Of a DNA stretch of 64,000 bases, positions 1-11,619 are shown in pieces (the stretch's first letter is position 1; each line of letters starts with the position of its first letter). The notes below the pieces were generated by a model. The model searched no databases, was not told the origin of the DNA, and saw nothing but the letters and a program-made list of their open reading frames with translations. The stretch comes from Zea mays (Eukaryota; Streptophyta; Magnoliopsida; Poales; Poaceae): contig NC_050099.1 of assembly GCF_902167145.1 (NCBI RefSeq), positions 241,750,588-241,814,587 of the forward strand, given 5' to 3'. A program made the translations under genes and the position numbers.

Positions 1-1078
1 GCTTTTCAGCCTTTGAAATCGGTTCAACCGGACCTGAAACCGGTTCAACCGGTTTTTGGACTGTTCCTCTGCCATCCCTGCTCTGACTTGTCTGACAGTC
101 AGAGCTGTCAGAAAAATCGTTGCAGATATTTTTGAGAAACTGGTTCAACCGGAATTTTTCCCGGCTCAACCGGTTTTGGATCCGGTCGAGTCTTCGGCTG
201 AGTAGATCAGTGAACCGAGATCTTCCTGGTGGAAACCGGTTCAACCGGTCTGTAAACTGATTCAACCGGTTTTTGGTTTTTTTCTCCCAACGGCTGCCAG
301 CTTTTGGGGAATTCTTTAAATACCCCCCACACACTCTCTCTTCATTATTTCTGCTCTCTCCACGATTTCTCAGCTGACCAAACCCCAAACAAAGACATTC
401 AATTCACATCTCACACCCGAAATCGCATCTCCTTCAATCGCTTGAAGGATCCTTGGTGTGAGGTGAAGTCGATCTAACGCACTGTCAATTTCATCTTGAT
501 TCTCCCATTCTCTTTGTTCTTGAGCTCATTGCAAACTTGAACTTGTGCGGATTTGTAACTCTTGGAGCCTTGTGTTCCTTGACGGTTAGAGGTTGCTTGG
601 GAGTCTCCAAATTTGTGGACGACCCCAAGAAGTTTGTATTACCCGCTCTTTGAGCAAATTTGAAAAGAGATTGTCTTGACCTTTGTGGTCGGCTTGTGGA
701 GGATTAGGGTTGGAAAAGACCCGGGCCTTTGTGGGCTCCTCAACGAGGAGTAGGACACCTTTGTGGTGGTTGCCGAACCTCGGGATAAATCGTGTGTTCT
801 TGTGCTTTCTTGTTAAGTGCCTTAAATTGTTGGTTGGTTCATATTCATCTATTTGAGTGGATTTTCTGTAGGGCAAGTCATTAGCAAAATCTTTCACTAC
901 TTCGTAGTATTTGTTTAACTGATTATTTAATCCAAGTTGAGCAGGTTCAAACTTGTTCAGTTGTAAACAAAATCAACTGAACCGGTTTGCACCAGTGCAA
1001 CTTTAATTTGACCTATCTCGAAGTTTTTAGTGAAAAATTTCAGGTGTAGCCTATTCACCCCCCTCTAGGCTACTTTCA
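1..1078 (+). mobile_element. Ty1/copia-type LTR, 3' portion, cut by window start
   Basis: The stretch has no coding capacity and ends in a short run typical of grass copia LTRs: a C-rich box (TTCACCCCCCTCTAGG) closing in TTTCA at 1078. The 7-bp arms GTAGCCT (1046-1052) and AGGCTAC (1067-1073) flank the C-rich box and could pair. A TATA-like TTTAAATAC lies near 317. No methionine-tRNA primer site follows 1078, so this is either a 3' LTR whose element lies to the left or a solo LTR. The family is not identified. Confidence 0.6.
20..269 (+). repeat. Three pairs of a 12-bp box (consensus CGGTTCAACCGG) in LTR U3
   Basis: Six boxes start at 20, 41, 141, 162, 237 and 258. Each is CGGTTCAACCGG with at most two changes (TGGTTCAACCGG, CGGCTCAACCGG and TGATTCAACCGG occur). 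Within each pair the start-to-start distance is exactly 21 bp, with unrelated 9-bp spacers. The position upstream of the presumed LTR start site suggests promoter or enhancer boxes; that role is inference. Confidence 0.8.
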
Positions 1079-1204
1079 CTCAACTAATTTTAGCCACTAA
1101 CTATTGGCTCTAGTGTATTCAACACCCCCTAATCGGTGTCGAACGTGAGGGATTGTGAGATCTTGTTCACTTGGATGTTTTTGGGCGTATCAACACATTA
1201 TTTA

Positions 1205-1966
1205 CGGGGTGTTTGAATGCACTAGAGATAATAGTTAGTTGACTAAAAATTGATATTAAAATTGGGAACGTATCGAAGGCAAATCATGTTTTAGTGCAAA
1301 CCTCGTGTAAACCTACTATTTTTTTAAAAAAAATTCTGAAAAAACATGAATGTACATATGAGCTTACCCTATCTATATACAAAATTTCATGGTCAAAATA
1401 ATCTTACTCTAGCAGTTACAAAAAGACTAATTTTGGTACATTTGAACCATTACTGTTTGTCAGAATTTGTCTTTTTTGTAACTGCTAGAGTAAAATGAAT
1501 TTGATCATGAAATTTTGTATATAGATGAGGTAAGCTCAGATATACATTTATGTTTTTTTTTTTCTGAATTTTTAAATTTTTTATAGGTTTACACTAGTTT
1601 TGCACCAAAACGTGGTTTATATTCGATATGTTTCCATTAAAATTAGCTAGCTACGAAATAGCTAACTAACTATTAACTAATTTACTTATAATGAATAATA
1701 ACTGAACTATTAGCTAGACTGTTTGGATGTTATGAGTTAATTTTAGCGGTTAACTCACAACAACGACTAATATGTAAGCAGTCATAAGGTGCAAGCGTGC
1801 AAGTATGGTACTTGGTCCGTTGGATATAGATCCAACCGTTTATATAATCGTGGTTTGTTAGGAGCTTTTTTATAAAACTACATGAGGTAGTGGTAAGAGG
1901 ATTTAAATGTTAAATATATCACACTTGTATATTAGCATATTAGTCGTTATCAACTCAAACACCCCC
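1205..1966. mobile_element. PIF/Harbinger- or hAT-style MITE nest
   Basis: The left end reads CGGGGTGTTTGA and the right end, on the other strand, reads GGGGGTGTTTGA. TTA is present on both sides (1202-1204 and 1967-1969), as expected for a Tourist/PIF-type target duplication. Internal AT-rich halves around 1225-1255 and 1640-1720 are roughly complementary. A second GTTTGGATG end near 1719 suggests two elements stacked together. A separate 372-bp foldback element is inserted at 1264. Confidence 0.5.
1264..1635. mobile_element. Foldback Mutator-like MITE with 9-bp target duplication
   Basis: The 372-bp element is nearly palindromic over its whole length. The left arm from GGGAACGTATCGAAGG pairs with the right arm ending in CGATATGTTTCC, and the inner parts around 1370-1410 pair with 1475-1525. 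The 9-bp direct repeat ATTAAAATT is exact at 1255-1263 and 1636-1644. A 9-bp duplication with long inverted arms is the usual signature of a non-autonomous Mutator-superfamily element. It has no coding capacity. It is inserted in the larger MITE nest and is therefore younger than it. Confidence 0.75.
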
Positions 1967-2047
1967 TTAAGCGAAGAAGCCGACTCTGCCTCCATTTCGT
2001 GCAAGCCCGTCCTGCCGTGTTTTGTAGTCCCAAAATCTCTCTCCGCG

Positions 2048-2239
2048 GAGAAATTTGGAATCATGCCATTATGAAACTTGGGTTTCGCCCAAATGCCATT
2101 ATGTACAAGGTCTTCGCTAGTTCGCCATTCTCACACGCTGTTTACAGACAAAATGCCATTGAAGAGCTATTTGATACATCAACAGAGAAAAGATCACCTG
2201 CTTGGACTTTTTTGCCCCTCTTCGAAATCAGAACGTGGC
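2048..2239 (+). repeat. MULE left terminal inverted repeat
   Basis: Begins GAGAAATTTGGAATCATGCC and is complementary to 4173-4364 over 192 bp, with mismatches seen only at the ATTTGAT/ATTCGAT and CACCTGC/CATCTGC positions. The near identity of the arms suggests recent activity. Confidence 0.92.
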
Positions 2240-3571
2240 CAAACAGACGAGACAGCATTGCACTTGGCTGTTGCGCCCAGGATGCAAACTTCTGAGTCCA
2301 AATTTCACCATACTGTATTGAGTGTAATGGGCACTTGTAGCTAGTTTGGAGCTTCATCACCCACCTTTTCTTTGTTCCGTTTAATGGGCACTTGTAGCTA
2401 GTTTCACCATGACCTAATTCTCCGCATCTTTTGCACTTTCTTTTGCCTCTTATCATTTTCTTTTTCCCCTTTTCAGACTGGCCTGCAGCCTCCATGTCAG
2501 CCTCTACGACTGCTTCCTTGTCAACTTCTTTGCCTTTTTCTGTAGCTAATTTTTTCCCCTTGCTGTTCCCACCTTCCAAACAACTCTTAATTCTCAGTTT
2601 TTTATACCTTCCTCTACCTCTCTTGTCAAGTGGTGCACCAACCACATAAGGCAGATCCACATGTGGCCATTGAGACCTATCTGACAGTGGCTCAATTATT
2701 CTCTTATATGCATTTTTGAACCTCTGTACTGAGTAGTACTCATGCACAAAATCCTCCAATTCCACATCCACACTCTCCTGTGTTGTAATCAGGGCCAATG
2801 CATGTGGGCAAGGTTTGCCGGTGTGCTGCCACTCGAGGCATGTACACTCATGCAAATATGACTTTACTACATGCCTGTTATGTGTGTTTGTGCTGTCCTC
2901 AACTTGTGCAGAGAAGTAGCCAGCCTTTGCACAGATAGATGCCCTAGGCCTCTAGTCCTTGCCTTTAGCTGTTGTAAAACTGCAGGCAAGATCTTGCCAG
3001 TAAGCTTGTCTCCAATTCTTATCCTTTTTTCCCACAACACCATAATCCTCTCTCTACACTTGTCAGCAAGCTCAACAACAGGAAGATCCTACCAATCTTT
3101 AATCCAGTTGTTGAATACTTCAGCTAGATTATTGGTGACATAATCACACTTGATGGCGGGGTTAAACTCACTCCTCCTCCATTTAAGATTGTGGTAAGTA
3201 TCTAGCCATTTCTTCACATCTGGGGAAGCTTCCACAATTTGATTGAAAAAGTAATGTGAAACTTCTAGCCTATATGCCCTAGCTGTAGGGTACATCTTAG
3301 AGAATATATCACCTCCAAACCTCTTAATGAAATTCTGCATGAGATGCCTAAAGCATTCCCTTTGGCCACCACTAGTAGGTCCATTCTCATGCCTCTTAAA
3401 AGCTTCAGCCGCCTTCTCAGCAGCTTCATCCTCAGCCCTCAACCCAATCAACTCATACATTTTATCATCGTCAACGATTTCTATCCTACCTTCCTCATCT
3501 TGGTTCTCAACAATTTGTAGGGCATCCCAGTAAATAACAGGTCCAGGGTGAGAACCAGGATGTACTACCAT
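2240..3571 (-). pseudogene. mudrA-like MULE transposase relic
   Basis: On the minus strand 3571-3089 gives an acidic N-terminal block followed by a CFRHLMQNF...FGGD block typical of the region downstream of the MULE DDE core. The catalytic segment that normally lies between them is missing, which is inferred from the family layout. A stop at 3089-3091 follows KDW, and open reading continues beyond it. 2855 downward gives a SWIM zinc finger (CTCLEW...CPH, the CxCxnCxH pattern) and then a CCHC-like knuckle (CKRCGELGHG). A short TSYKCPL segment is duplicated near 2336-2410. The copy cannot encode active transposase. Its C-terminal frame runs into the left inverted repeat. Confidence 0.85.
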
Positions 3572-4172
3572 TGCTAAGCTAAGCGGGGTCTCATCATCAA
3601 GGCTGAAAATATCAAATAAAAAATAGATTCAAAGGGGACAAGGTTAGGGATAATACACTGCTCTATTCTCCACGCAGCTCGATTCCAAAAAAGTTAGTAT
3701 ATGTAGAAGCATACCCGTACATACAATCATTCCAACTGTACTCCATCTAGCCACTGTCCCCAACTGTACGCGAGATTTCAATGTAACCTAGGGTTACAGA
3801 GATGTACTGTAATTTGTTGAAGTGAATGAAAAATGCAAAAAGAAATTATTGGGCAACGGTGGTGTCCTAAATATACTCACCTATGATGTGCTGCGTCGTT
3901 GTCCCGGGATGGAGACTTCTGAGCACAGCGTCGATCTGAACGGCGCGGCAGACTTCTGAGTTCTGAGCACAGCGGCGGTGGCGAAACACTGAGCAGAGCG
4001 ACGGTAATGGAGGAATAGCGAGTGGGGGAGATGGAGGAGCACCAATCTCAGCGGCGGCGGGGGAGGAGGAGCAGATCGAATGGGAGGAGCGGCGGCGGTG
4101 GAAGAGGAGCGGGAGACTCGACACACACGCTCGAGCCGTCGAGTGAACGGGAGATCTCCACGAACGGTGTCA

Positions 4173-4364
4173 GCCACGTTCTGATTTCGAAGAGGGGCAA
4201 AAAAGTCCAAGCAGATGATCTTTTCTCTGTTGATGTATCGAATAGCTCTTCAATGGCATTTTGTCTGTAAACAGCGTGTGAGAATGGCGAACTAGCGAAG
4301 ACCTTGTACATAATGGCATTTGGGCGAAACCCAAGTTTCATAATGGCATGATTCCAAATTTCTC
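4173..4364 (-). repeat. MULE right terminal inverted repeat
   Basis: Mirror copy of the left arm, ending GGCATGATTCCAAATTTCTC at 4364. In mudrA-type elements these arms also carry the transposase promoter, and the minus-strand transposase relic is oriented inward from here. Confidence 0.92.
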
Positions 4365-4383
4365 CTCTCCGCGACGGGCGCCC

Positions 4384-4437
4384 ATGGCCATGGCAGACGA
4401 AACCCTTGCGCCCTCGTCGTCGTCGGCAAAGCCCTAA
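4384..4437 (+). CDS. Possible upstream ORF of OEP80 (17 codons)
   Basis: ATGGCCATGGCAGAC starts an ORF in good context at 4384 that stops with TAA at 4435-4437, 54 bp before the OEP80 start. If the transcript starts left of 4384 this would be an upstream ORF that could reduce OEP80 translation. The adjacent MULE end at 4364 makes the real transcription start uncertain. No protein homology is claimed. Confidence 0.3.
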   Translation: MAMADETLAPSSSSAKP

Positions 4438-4491
4438 ACTTTAGTCCACCTCCATTTCGGAACCTTAGCCGGGCGTTCCTGCGCCGCTGCC

Positions 4492-7400
4492 ATGGGCTGC
4501 AGTCGCCATGTCCGTTTTGTCTCCTCCGGCGTCAAGCTACCGTCCGCGTCCGCGCCATCCCCGTTCCCGGCGCCCGCTCCCGCGCTCCTCTCTGCGGCGC
4601 TCCCGTTCGCGCACATCGGCCGCGCCATCGACGCCGCCGCGCGCCGCCTGGGCGCATGCCTGCCCCGCGTCCCGGTTGCACGGGCCGACACGGCTCCGCC
4701 CCCGCCGCGGAGGCACGGGAAGGACGGCGGAGGGGCCGAGGAGCGGGTGCTGATCAGCGAGGTTGCGGTGCGGGGAAAGGACGGGGAGCCACTGGAGCGG
4801 CCCGAGCTGGAGGCCGAGGCCGCGGCGGCGCTGCGCGCGTGCCGCCCCAATGCCGCGCTCACCGTGCGGGAGGTGCAGGAGGACGTGCACCGCATCGTCG
4901 AGAGCGGACTCTTCCGATCGTGTATGCCCGTCGCTGTCGACACCCGTGATGGCATTCGCCTCGTCTTCGAGGTCCTTTTATCCTCTTGCCGTCCTCACAT
5001 CATTTCCTTATATCTGGAGCTAATGAATGAATGCACAATTTCGGTTCTTCCTTTTGTTTCAGGTGGAGCCGAACCAAGACTTCCATGGGCTGGTATGCGA
5101 GGGTGCCAACTTGCTACCGTCCAAGTTCCTGGAAGATGCATTTTGTGTTCGCCATGGTAAACATGTACTTTCTCGTTCTCAAACAAAATTTGTCAATGGA
5201 TTATGCACTATTGTTAGCATGACCCATTGAGTCTTTGGTGTTACAATGTGCAGGAAAAATTATTAACATTAGGCATCTGGATCAAGTGATCAAGTCCGTC
5301 AATGGATGGTATCAGGAGCGTGGCCTAACTGGGTTGGTAGGTGATCTGATTTTATATTTCTATCTCACATAGTTGTTTGTGCTAGCTCCTAGGATACCTC
5401 ATACGTATACCACACAGAAACGAAGATGAAACAGAAACAATTGGTACCATGGAGCAGGAAACTAAGGTGATAAGGACAGAAAGAAGGGAACAATGGGAAA
5501 GCAGACATGCCTAGTGAGCGCGGATGTTAACATACAAAATAGGAACGAAGGTAAATTGATTGAATAGTTGAATGAAATCTGACATAAACGAAAAAAAACT
5601 TTGAGGTGAAGGAGGAGAAGATTGTGGACGAAGCTGATTAGGGGTTTCCTGAATCTTTTATAGATGAAACCCTGCAAACAAATCAGACTCCAGTCGAGAG
5701 AGGTGAAGAAGATTGAGGATCAACCTGGTTTGGGGATTTCCTGAATCCAGTATGGGTCAAACCCTGCAAACAAATCAGAATATTCCGGTGAAGATCACAT
5801 GCATTATTGGAAGACAGATGCAATGGGAGCACTGCTGTGCTTCGTACTGGAAGTGCCTTTTAAATGAGGAGTTGAGTGGTCGTAGTGGGAAGCTATGGGG
5901 TTGGTTTGGTGCAAGGCTACTGGACTGTCCCTTTTGCTTGTGTCGAGCTTGAGGATTAGTGGACTGAAAAATAATAGAGATGGCATGGAACAGCCTGGTT
6001 GAGAGAAATAGGAGTTTTCTGTAGGAAGGGAGGTGGCATTGGTTGCCCTGAGGTGTGGGAGATGATACATGTTCAGGCAGATGTGATTGCAACCTCATGA
6101 TTGAACTGCATATATCTTACTAGTGTCAAATATATGGGCCGCTGAGCATGCAGCATAGGATTTGTTGGTTATTCTTGATGTATAAAGGTACATTGATAAA
6201 TGTCAAATCACAAAGATTCCTTGGTTTGGATACAGGTCTCATATGCTGAGATACTTTCTGGAGGGATTCTGAGGCTGGAGGTTTCAGAAGCTGAGGTTAA
6301 TAACATTAGCATTCGCTTTCTAGACAGGAAGACGTGAGAACATATCTTTTCTTTGAGATTTCTTTATCAAATGCTGTTTTAAACTGATTAAATTTCTGTC
6401 TTTCTTATGTTTTCTATCCTTCTGTTTCCTTTCCTTGTCGTAGTGGTGAACCAACACTTGGAAAAACACAGCCGGAAACCATCCTTCGGCAGCTTACCAC
6501 CAGGAAAGGGCAGGTCAGAGCGCATTTTCAGGAGTACCTTTCTCAATCTGTCTATGTTTTATATACCTCAGGAGGACTATTGATGATATGCTAAAATGCA
6601 AATAGCATCTTTCAGTCATGTTCTTCTAGATGTCGCATGAAATGCTAACCCTTCCAACTTCACATTTTTTTGGATTTCATGTTCTGTTTTGCATTATTCA
6701 AGCACTGAAATTTCTATGCAAAGGCTAATACCAGAATCACCAGCATTGATAACAATATAGGCGTATCAGTTTGGTTGGCGACTTCCGACTTGGAGCCCAC
6801 ATAACCAAGTCCCTCTTTTCTTTTATTATGATTGTGTATATTCTGTCATTTTCACAGTAATATTTGGACTCAGACTGGGTGCTTTGGACTTAACATTATG
6901 AAAATAAGCACTGCAGCATTCTGAACCAAAATAATATTATCAACCATCTAAAAACTATCACGTCGCAATAGTATATAAATTTTAACGTTTTATCCATGTC
7001 CTGTTGTCTTATGCTCTAACATTAATATTGCCTGTTAAAACTTCAAATTAGTCGTGTCTATTTAAAATTAAGCAGGCTTACAATAGGGCACAAGTGAAAA
7101 GGGATGTAGAAACAATACTTACTATGGGAATAATGGAGGATGTTACGATAATTCCACAACCAGTTGGAGGTGAAGCAATTTTTAAGTTCTATCATTGTTT
7201 TGAAGTGGATCTGATCTTTTGTATGTGCTAATGTTCATGTGTTTTGTAATCGTCTACAGATTCTAGTAAAGTGGACCTTGTCATGAATCTTGTTGAACGC
7301 CCTTCGGGTGGTTTCTCTGCTGGTGGCGGAATTTCAAGTGGGTGAGTATGAACAGTGCTTTGTTAATTGAGCTCAGTTTAGAGATTGCGCAAATGGGTGT

Positions 7401-10400
7401 AGCTAGTGACTTTATAACAACAACAATAGTAACATAGCCTTTTAGTCCCAAGTAAGTTGGGGTAGGCCAGAGTTGAAACCCAACAGAAACCATATAAGTC
7501 AAGGTTTAGGCACATGGATAGCTGTTTTTCATGCATTCCTGTTTAAGGCTAAATCTTTGGGTATATTATATTCTTTCAAGTCTCCTTTTACTGCCTTTTT
7601 TCATGTCAACTTCGGTTTTCCCTGCATCTCTTCCCATTGCTATCGTGTCTTAGGATCCCATTACACACTGGTCCTTTGAAGGTCTTTATTGAACATGTCT
7701 AAACCATCTCAACTGATGTTGACAAGCTTTTCTTCAATTGATGCTACCTCTAGCCTATCACATATATCATTGGTCTGGACTTGATCCCTTGTATGGCCAC
7801 AAATTCAATGCAGCACATGCATTTCCGCAACACTTATCTGATGTAAATGTCATCTTTTTGTAGACCAACATTATATACCAAACAACATAACAGGTCTAAT
7901 TGCTGTCCTATTAAAGAAAAGCTTGTCCGACACTGTTGACTTTATGCTTTAAGAAATTCTGTTAAGTCACTAGTGCTGAAGCCTTAGATGCACCGTCTTT
8001 TTCCTCTGTTAACCTCCAAAGTTGTAGCACATGCGCAAAGTATAGTCAAACTATTATTCTCCAATGCTGATTATATGATATTCTGTTTTTCTGCAGGATA
8101 ACAAATGGACCCCTTTCTGGACTTATTGGCAGGTCAGTATGTTATTCTTTCACAGGTTAAGATGTATGTATATACATCTACTCTTTTTGTGCTTCTGGTG
8201 CTATTTCCGCTAGCAAGTTTCTACTCTCTGCCTAGGCTTAATGTCATTATGATTCTTCAAAGATTCACGGGGATGCAAGTTTTCCTTGCTGACTATTGTT
8301 TGTGTTGTTTTTTTAAAAGTGGCCCTGTGCTCAAACTAGGGCCTATGTTCGAAAGGGCATATTGTGCTCCAAATCCTCGGGACTAAATTCAAATTTGAAC
8401 AAAGTTGGACAGTCTTCAATATTCCTGGAGTTATGCTCCGGTTCCAAACAGGCCACCAATGGGCTTTTGCCCTTATTTTGTTCGGCTTAACATTATCAAG
8501 GCTCCTCATTATCTAAGGTTATTATGGGCTATAATTATTATTATAATTGTCCTATAGCCACCACATTCGGAGCAGCTTTAGTTATAAGCTTATCCTCCAA
8601 AGCCCAAGCCTTTTGGGATCAAGAAAAGCTAGCACATTTTATTTTGGGTTCTGTTAATTATTGATGATGAACTCACGATGTGTGATTGAATAGATATCTG
8701 ATGATTTTTAATTCGAATGTATAATTAATCTTGTTTGACATCAGATGCATTAACTTTAAACCCCATGCCAGCTGTGTACTAGTCGGCTAGCCACACGTGC
8801 CTGCTTAACAAATTTCTTTCTTAAAGTTTACCAATGCTTAGCATTTGGGAATTGGAATCTATTTGTTAGTTAGCTTGAAACTTCAGTGGAAATTTAATCT
8901 TAAACTGACATGCTTATGATTATAATAACCAAATTAATTGTGATTTTAGCTCCATGTATTGTTCGTCTATGGGATTGAATATCCTTTTCTCTAATACTGC
9001 TGCCAATTATGGTGCTATTTGTGGGAAAATTCTACCTCAAAAACCAAAGTGTCAAGTATTTGTGAACAAAAACTAATTTGCTGAACACATTCTGATTTAT
9101 GAACTTGTATATGTCTAGAACAAAATTGTTATGTTGCACCTTATTAGCTCCTAGCCTCCTACGGTCCTACCTCTTATAAATGCATATAGTCTAAACTTTA
9201 CTCAATGGGATGCAGCTTTGCGTATTCACATCGGAATGTTTTTGGGAGGAACAAGAAATTAAATCTCTCTTTGGAAAGGGGGCAAATCGATTCAATATTT
9301 AGATTGAACTTTACTGACCCTTGGATTGATGGTGACAACAAGAGAACCTCCAGAACTGTTATGGTTCAGGTATTTACCTTTAATGTGGCATCCCTTTCCA
9401 GTTCTGCTAGTTAGCACCATGCATATGTTTATAGCTATTTCTTGTACCAGAACTCTAGGACTCCTGGAACACTTGTCCATGGTGGTGATCATCCTGACCA
9501 TGGGCCTATAACAATTGGACGTGTTACTGCTGGCTTGGAATATAGTCGACCATTCAGACCCAAGTGGAGTGGGACACTTGGCTTAATTTTTCAGGTAAAT
9601 ATTCTGCTGCTTATGCTTTTAGGACTAACCATACCGTATGGTGTTGACCTTTTGTGTCTGCACAGCATGCTGGCGCTCGTGATGATAAAGGGAATCCCGC
9701 CATCAGGGATTTCTATAACAGCCAATTAACTGCCAGGTCTCCATTCTCATTGTCTTATTTCCCTTCTTGGTTTCATATGAAAGATTCTTTATGATCAGTT
9801 ACAGTCAGTGTAGTTGTTAAGATATCTACCTGATGTTGGTCACTTGGTCTTGTTGCTTTGCAGTGGACATGATTATGATGATACATTGCTAGCTAAATTT
9901 GAAAGTATCTACACAGATTCTGGGGACCATAGCTCTGCAATGGTTGGCATTAATGCATATTCCTAATTTAACTCGGCAATTTTTGTAGCCATAATTGCTT
10001 ATCTCCTGTTATCATTGTTGCTTGTAGTTTGTTTTCAGCGTTGAGCAAGGTCTCCCTGTTCTTCCTGAGTGGCTAAGCTTCAACAGAGTGACAACACGTT
10101 TGAGGCAGGGCTATGAAATTGGTCCTGCTAGGCTTCTTCTAAGGTTTGTTTTAATCACATTCTTGCACTGGGCCTGTAGCAAAAAATATCATGAACTGAA
10201 TGCCCTGCATATGAAATTGGACTGACAGTTTTTCCAGTTCTGTTACTTTATAATCTTTTTGTTTGGTGTAGTGCCTCTGGAGGTCACGTGGAGGGAAATT
10301 TTCCACCTCATGAAGCATTTGCAATTGGTGGGACAAATAGTGTAAGGGGATACGAAGAAGGTGCTGTTGGCTCTGGGCGTTCTTATGCTGTAGGTAGTGG

Positions 10401-11420
10401 TGAAGTGTCATGCCGCATGGTAAACTTCTTTCTCCTCCCAACCTTACTGGCATTTTGTAGTTGTCAAATGGGCTCCACGTGGAAGTATGCCAAAATCCAG
10501 ACACAATTGTATGGTAATTTACCTCAGAATGCTGTATTGGCAACAAGGGTATACATATCTACATAATTCATTATAACTGGTACTATCTTAGTATGATTTG
10601 CAATTTAAGTAAAATTTCTTTCTCAGATTTAGTTTAATATATAGCTAACTCAGAAAGGAAATAAACAGGTGGGCATCCTGTCACACTGTTCAAGACTCGA
10701 ATACAGATTAGATATGGAGCATTTTGTGCGTGTGTGTGCGTGCACCCACACTTTTTTTATCTGTATGCATGTATGGAACCTTCTACTGATAGGCGCCTGA
10801 CCCAGAAGTAGGACCCCAAATTAAAACACAATAGAGCAGACCAGTGCTGGAGGCTTCCACATGAGTGGGATGGGGTCAGTCTTGGAATGTGAATATCTAG
10901 CAATGAATATTTTAGCAAAAGCAAGATGAATATTCAACGTGGGGTGGGGTCAGTCTTGGAATGTGAGGCTGCCATTTGATTACTTAATGTTCTTGTTCTG
11001 AATGCAGTTTGGGCCACTGGAAGGCGTGGTCTTTGGCGACTATGGTAGCGATCTTGGTTCTGGTCCTAAAGTTCCTGGTAATTCATATACTCCAACGTGG
11101 TAGTTACTTTTTTTTTTCTAGGACATTTGAGAGAATGGAAGGCTACTACGAATGGGGAATTTACTTGAAATCATTATACCATGGATGCAATGCATATTAG
11201 CTGCTTTTCTGGTAGACAGTATGCACACTTCTTAATTGGACCATCTGTGGTGATTGGATCTTCAGGTGACCCAGCCGGAGCTCGTGGAAAGCCAGGTAGT
11301 GGCTATGGCTACGGTGTTGGCGTCCGCGTGGACTCCCCTCTGGGACCTCTGCGGCTTGAGTACGCCTTCAATGATAGGCAAGCAAGGAGATTTCACTTTG
11401 GTGTTGGCTACAGAAATTGA
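4492..11420 (+). CDS. OEP80: OEP80 (Toc75-V), chloroplast outer-envelope Omp85 protein
   Basis: Coding exons read by eye with GT/AG borders and continuous phase: 4492-4971, 5063-5156, 5254-5336, 6236-6333, 6444-6513, 7076-7169, 7260-7341, 8097-8132, 9216-9369, 9451-9594, 9666-9736, 9864-9942, 10028-10143, 10272-10419, 11008-11077, 11266-11420. They sum to 1974 nt, or 657 residues plus stop. Residues 1-80 are a Pro/Ala-rich leader. About 82-300 holds POTRA-type repeats ([28 protein letters not shown]). About 300-657 is the BamA-like beta barrel, with the [16 protein letters not shown] motif and the C-terminal strand ending FHFGVGYRN. Family members insert or biogenerate beta-barrel proteins in the plastid outer envelope. 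ATG 4492 was chosen for its context (GCCATGG) and because stops lie just upstream in that frame. No coding lesion is seen, although introns 3, 7 and 8 carry repeats. Confidence 0.95.
7416..7870 (-). mobile_element. LINE (L1-type) 3' relic in an OEP80 intron, antisense
   Basis: On the minus strand the sequence ends in the grass LINE hallmark: CCAACTTACTTGGGACTAAA, then AGGCTATGTTAC and a short repeat of TTG units (7416-7435 region). Upstream on the same strand a degenerate reading recalls the C-terminal part of a LINE reverse transcriptase ORF (EEKLV...LRWF...VQ type, near 7650-7790). It is broken by stops and frameshifts. It lies wholly inside the intron 7342-8096 and is 5'-truncated, as is usual for LINE copies. 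Confidence 0.7.
8339..8454. mobile_element. Small MITE-like relic in an OEP80 intron
   Basis: The ends read GGGCCTATGTTCGAA on the left and, on the other strand, GGCCTGTTTGGAA on the right. These resemble common grass Tourist-like ends. It is about 116 bp, without a clear target duplication, inside the intron 8133-9215. Confidence 0.35.
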
Positions 11421-11619
11421 CATGTATATTGATTACATTCAGATTCAGCCTTGTTCTTCTTAGCATTTTGGGCTGGTAGAAGATAGTGCCATGCCTTCCA
11501 ATTTTTGGCGTTTATCAAAGCAAATTTTGTTTAGATCAGATTTCTTTTTTTCTGTAACATATAGTTTCCTTCTCCACTTCTGTCGAGTGTTCTCCAGCTA
11601 GAGAAATTAGATGGCCCCC
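11421..11619 (+). other. OEP80 3' UTR and flank, ending at the Tekay target site
   Basis: AT-rich sequence after the TGA at 11418-11420 with no further coding potential. It ends in CCCCC (11615-11619), the 5-bp target copy of the Tekay insertion. The same flank resumes at 24640 and, after a second insertion, at 35111. The natural polyadenylation region may therefore have been separated from the gene. Confidence 0.6.

Larger units (their letters stand above)
2048..4364 (-). mobile_element. Mutator-like element (MULE), internally deleted, complete ends
   Basis: The 2317-bp element is bounded by 192-bp terminal inverted repeats (2048-2239 and 4173-4364) that differ at only two positions by my reading. 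Both ends are flanked by the exact 9-bp direct repeat CTCTCCGCG (2039-2047 and 4365-4373). A MULE transposase relic is read on the minus strand inside. The right end lies about 130 bp upstream of the OEP80 start codon, so the element separates OEP80 from its former upstream sequence (1967-2047). Confidence 0.92.

Noticed and set aside
5590..5790. Approximate duplication in OEP80 intron 3 (GAAACCCTGCAAACAAATCAGA phrases)
   Set aside because: A diverged two-copy repeat without boundaries; not classifiable as an element from sequence alone.
10860..10970. Direct repeat GGGGTCAGTCTTGGAATGTGA in an OEP80 intron (about 10873 and 10945)
   Set aside because: A single short duplication in an intron; no element ends or function could be supported.
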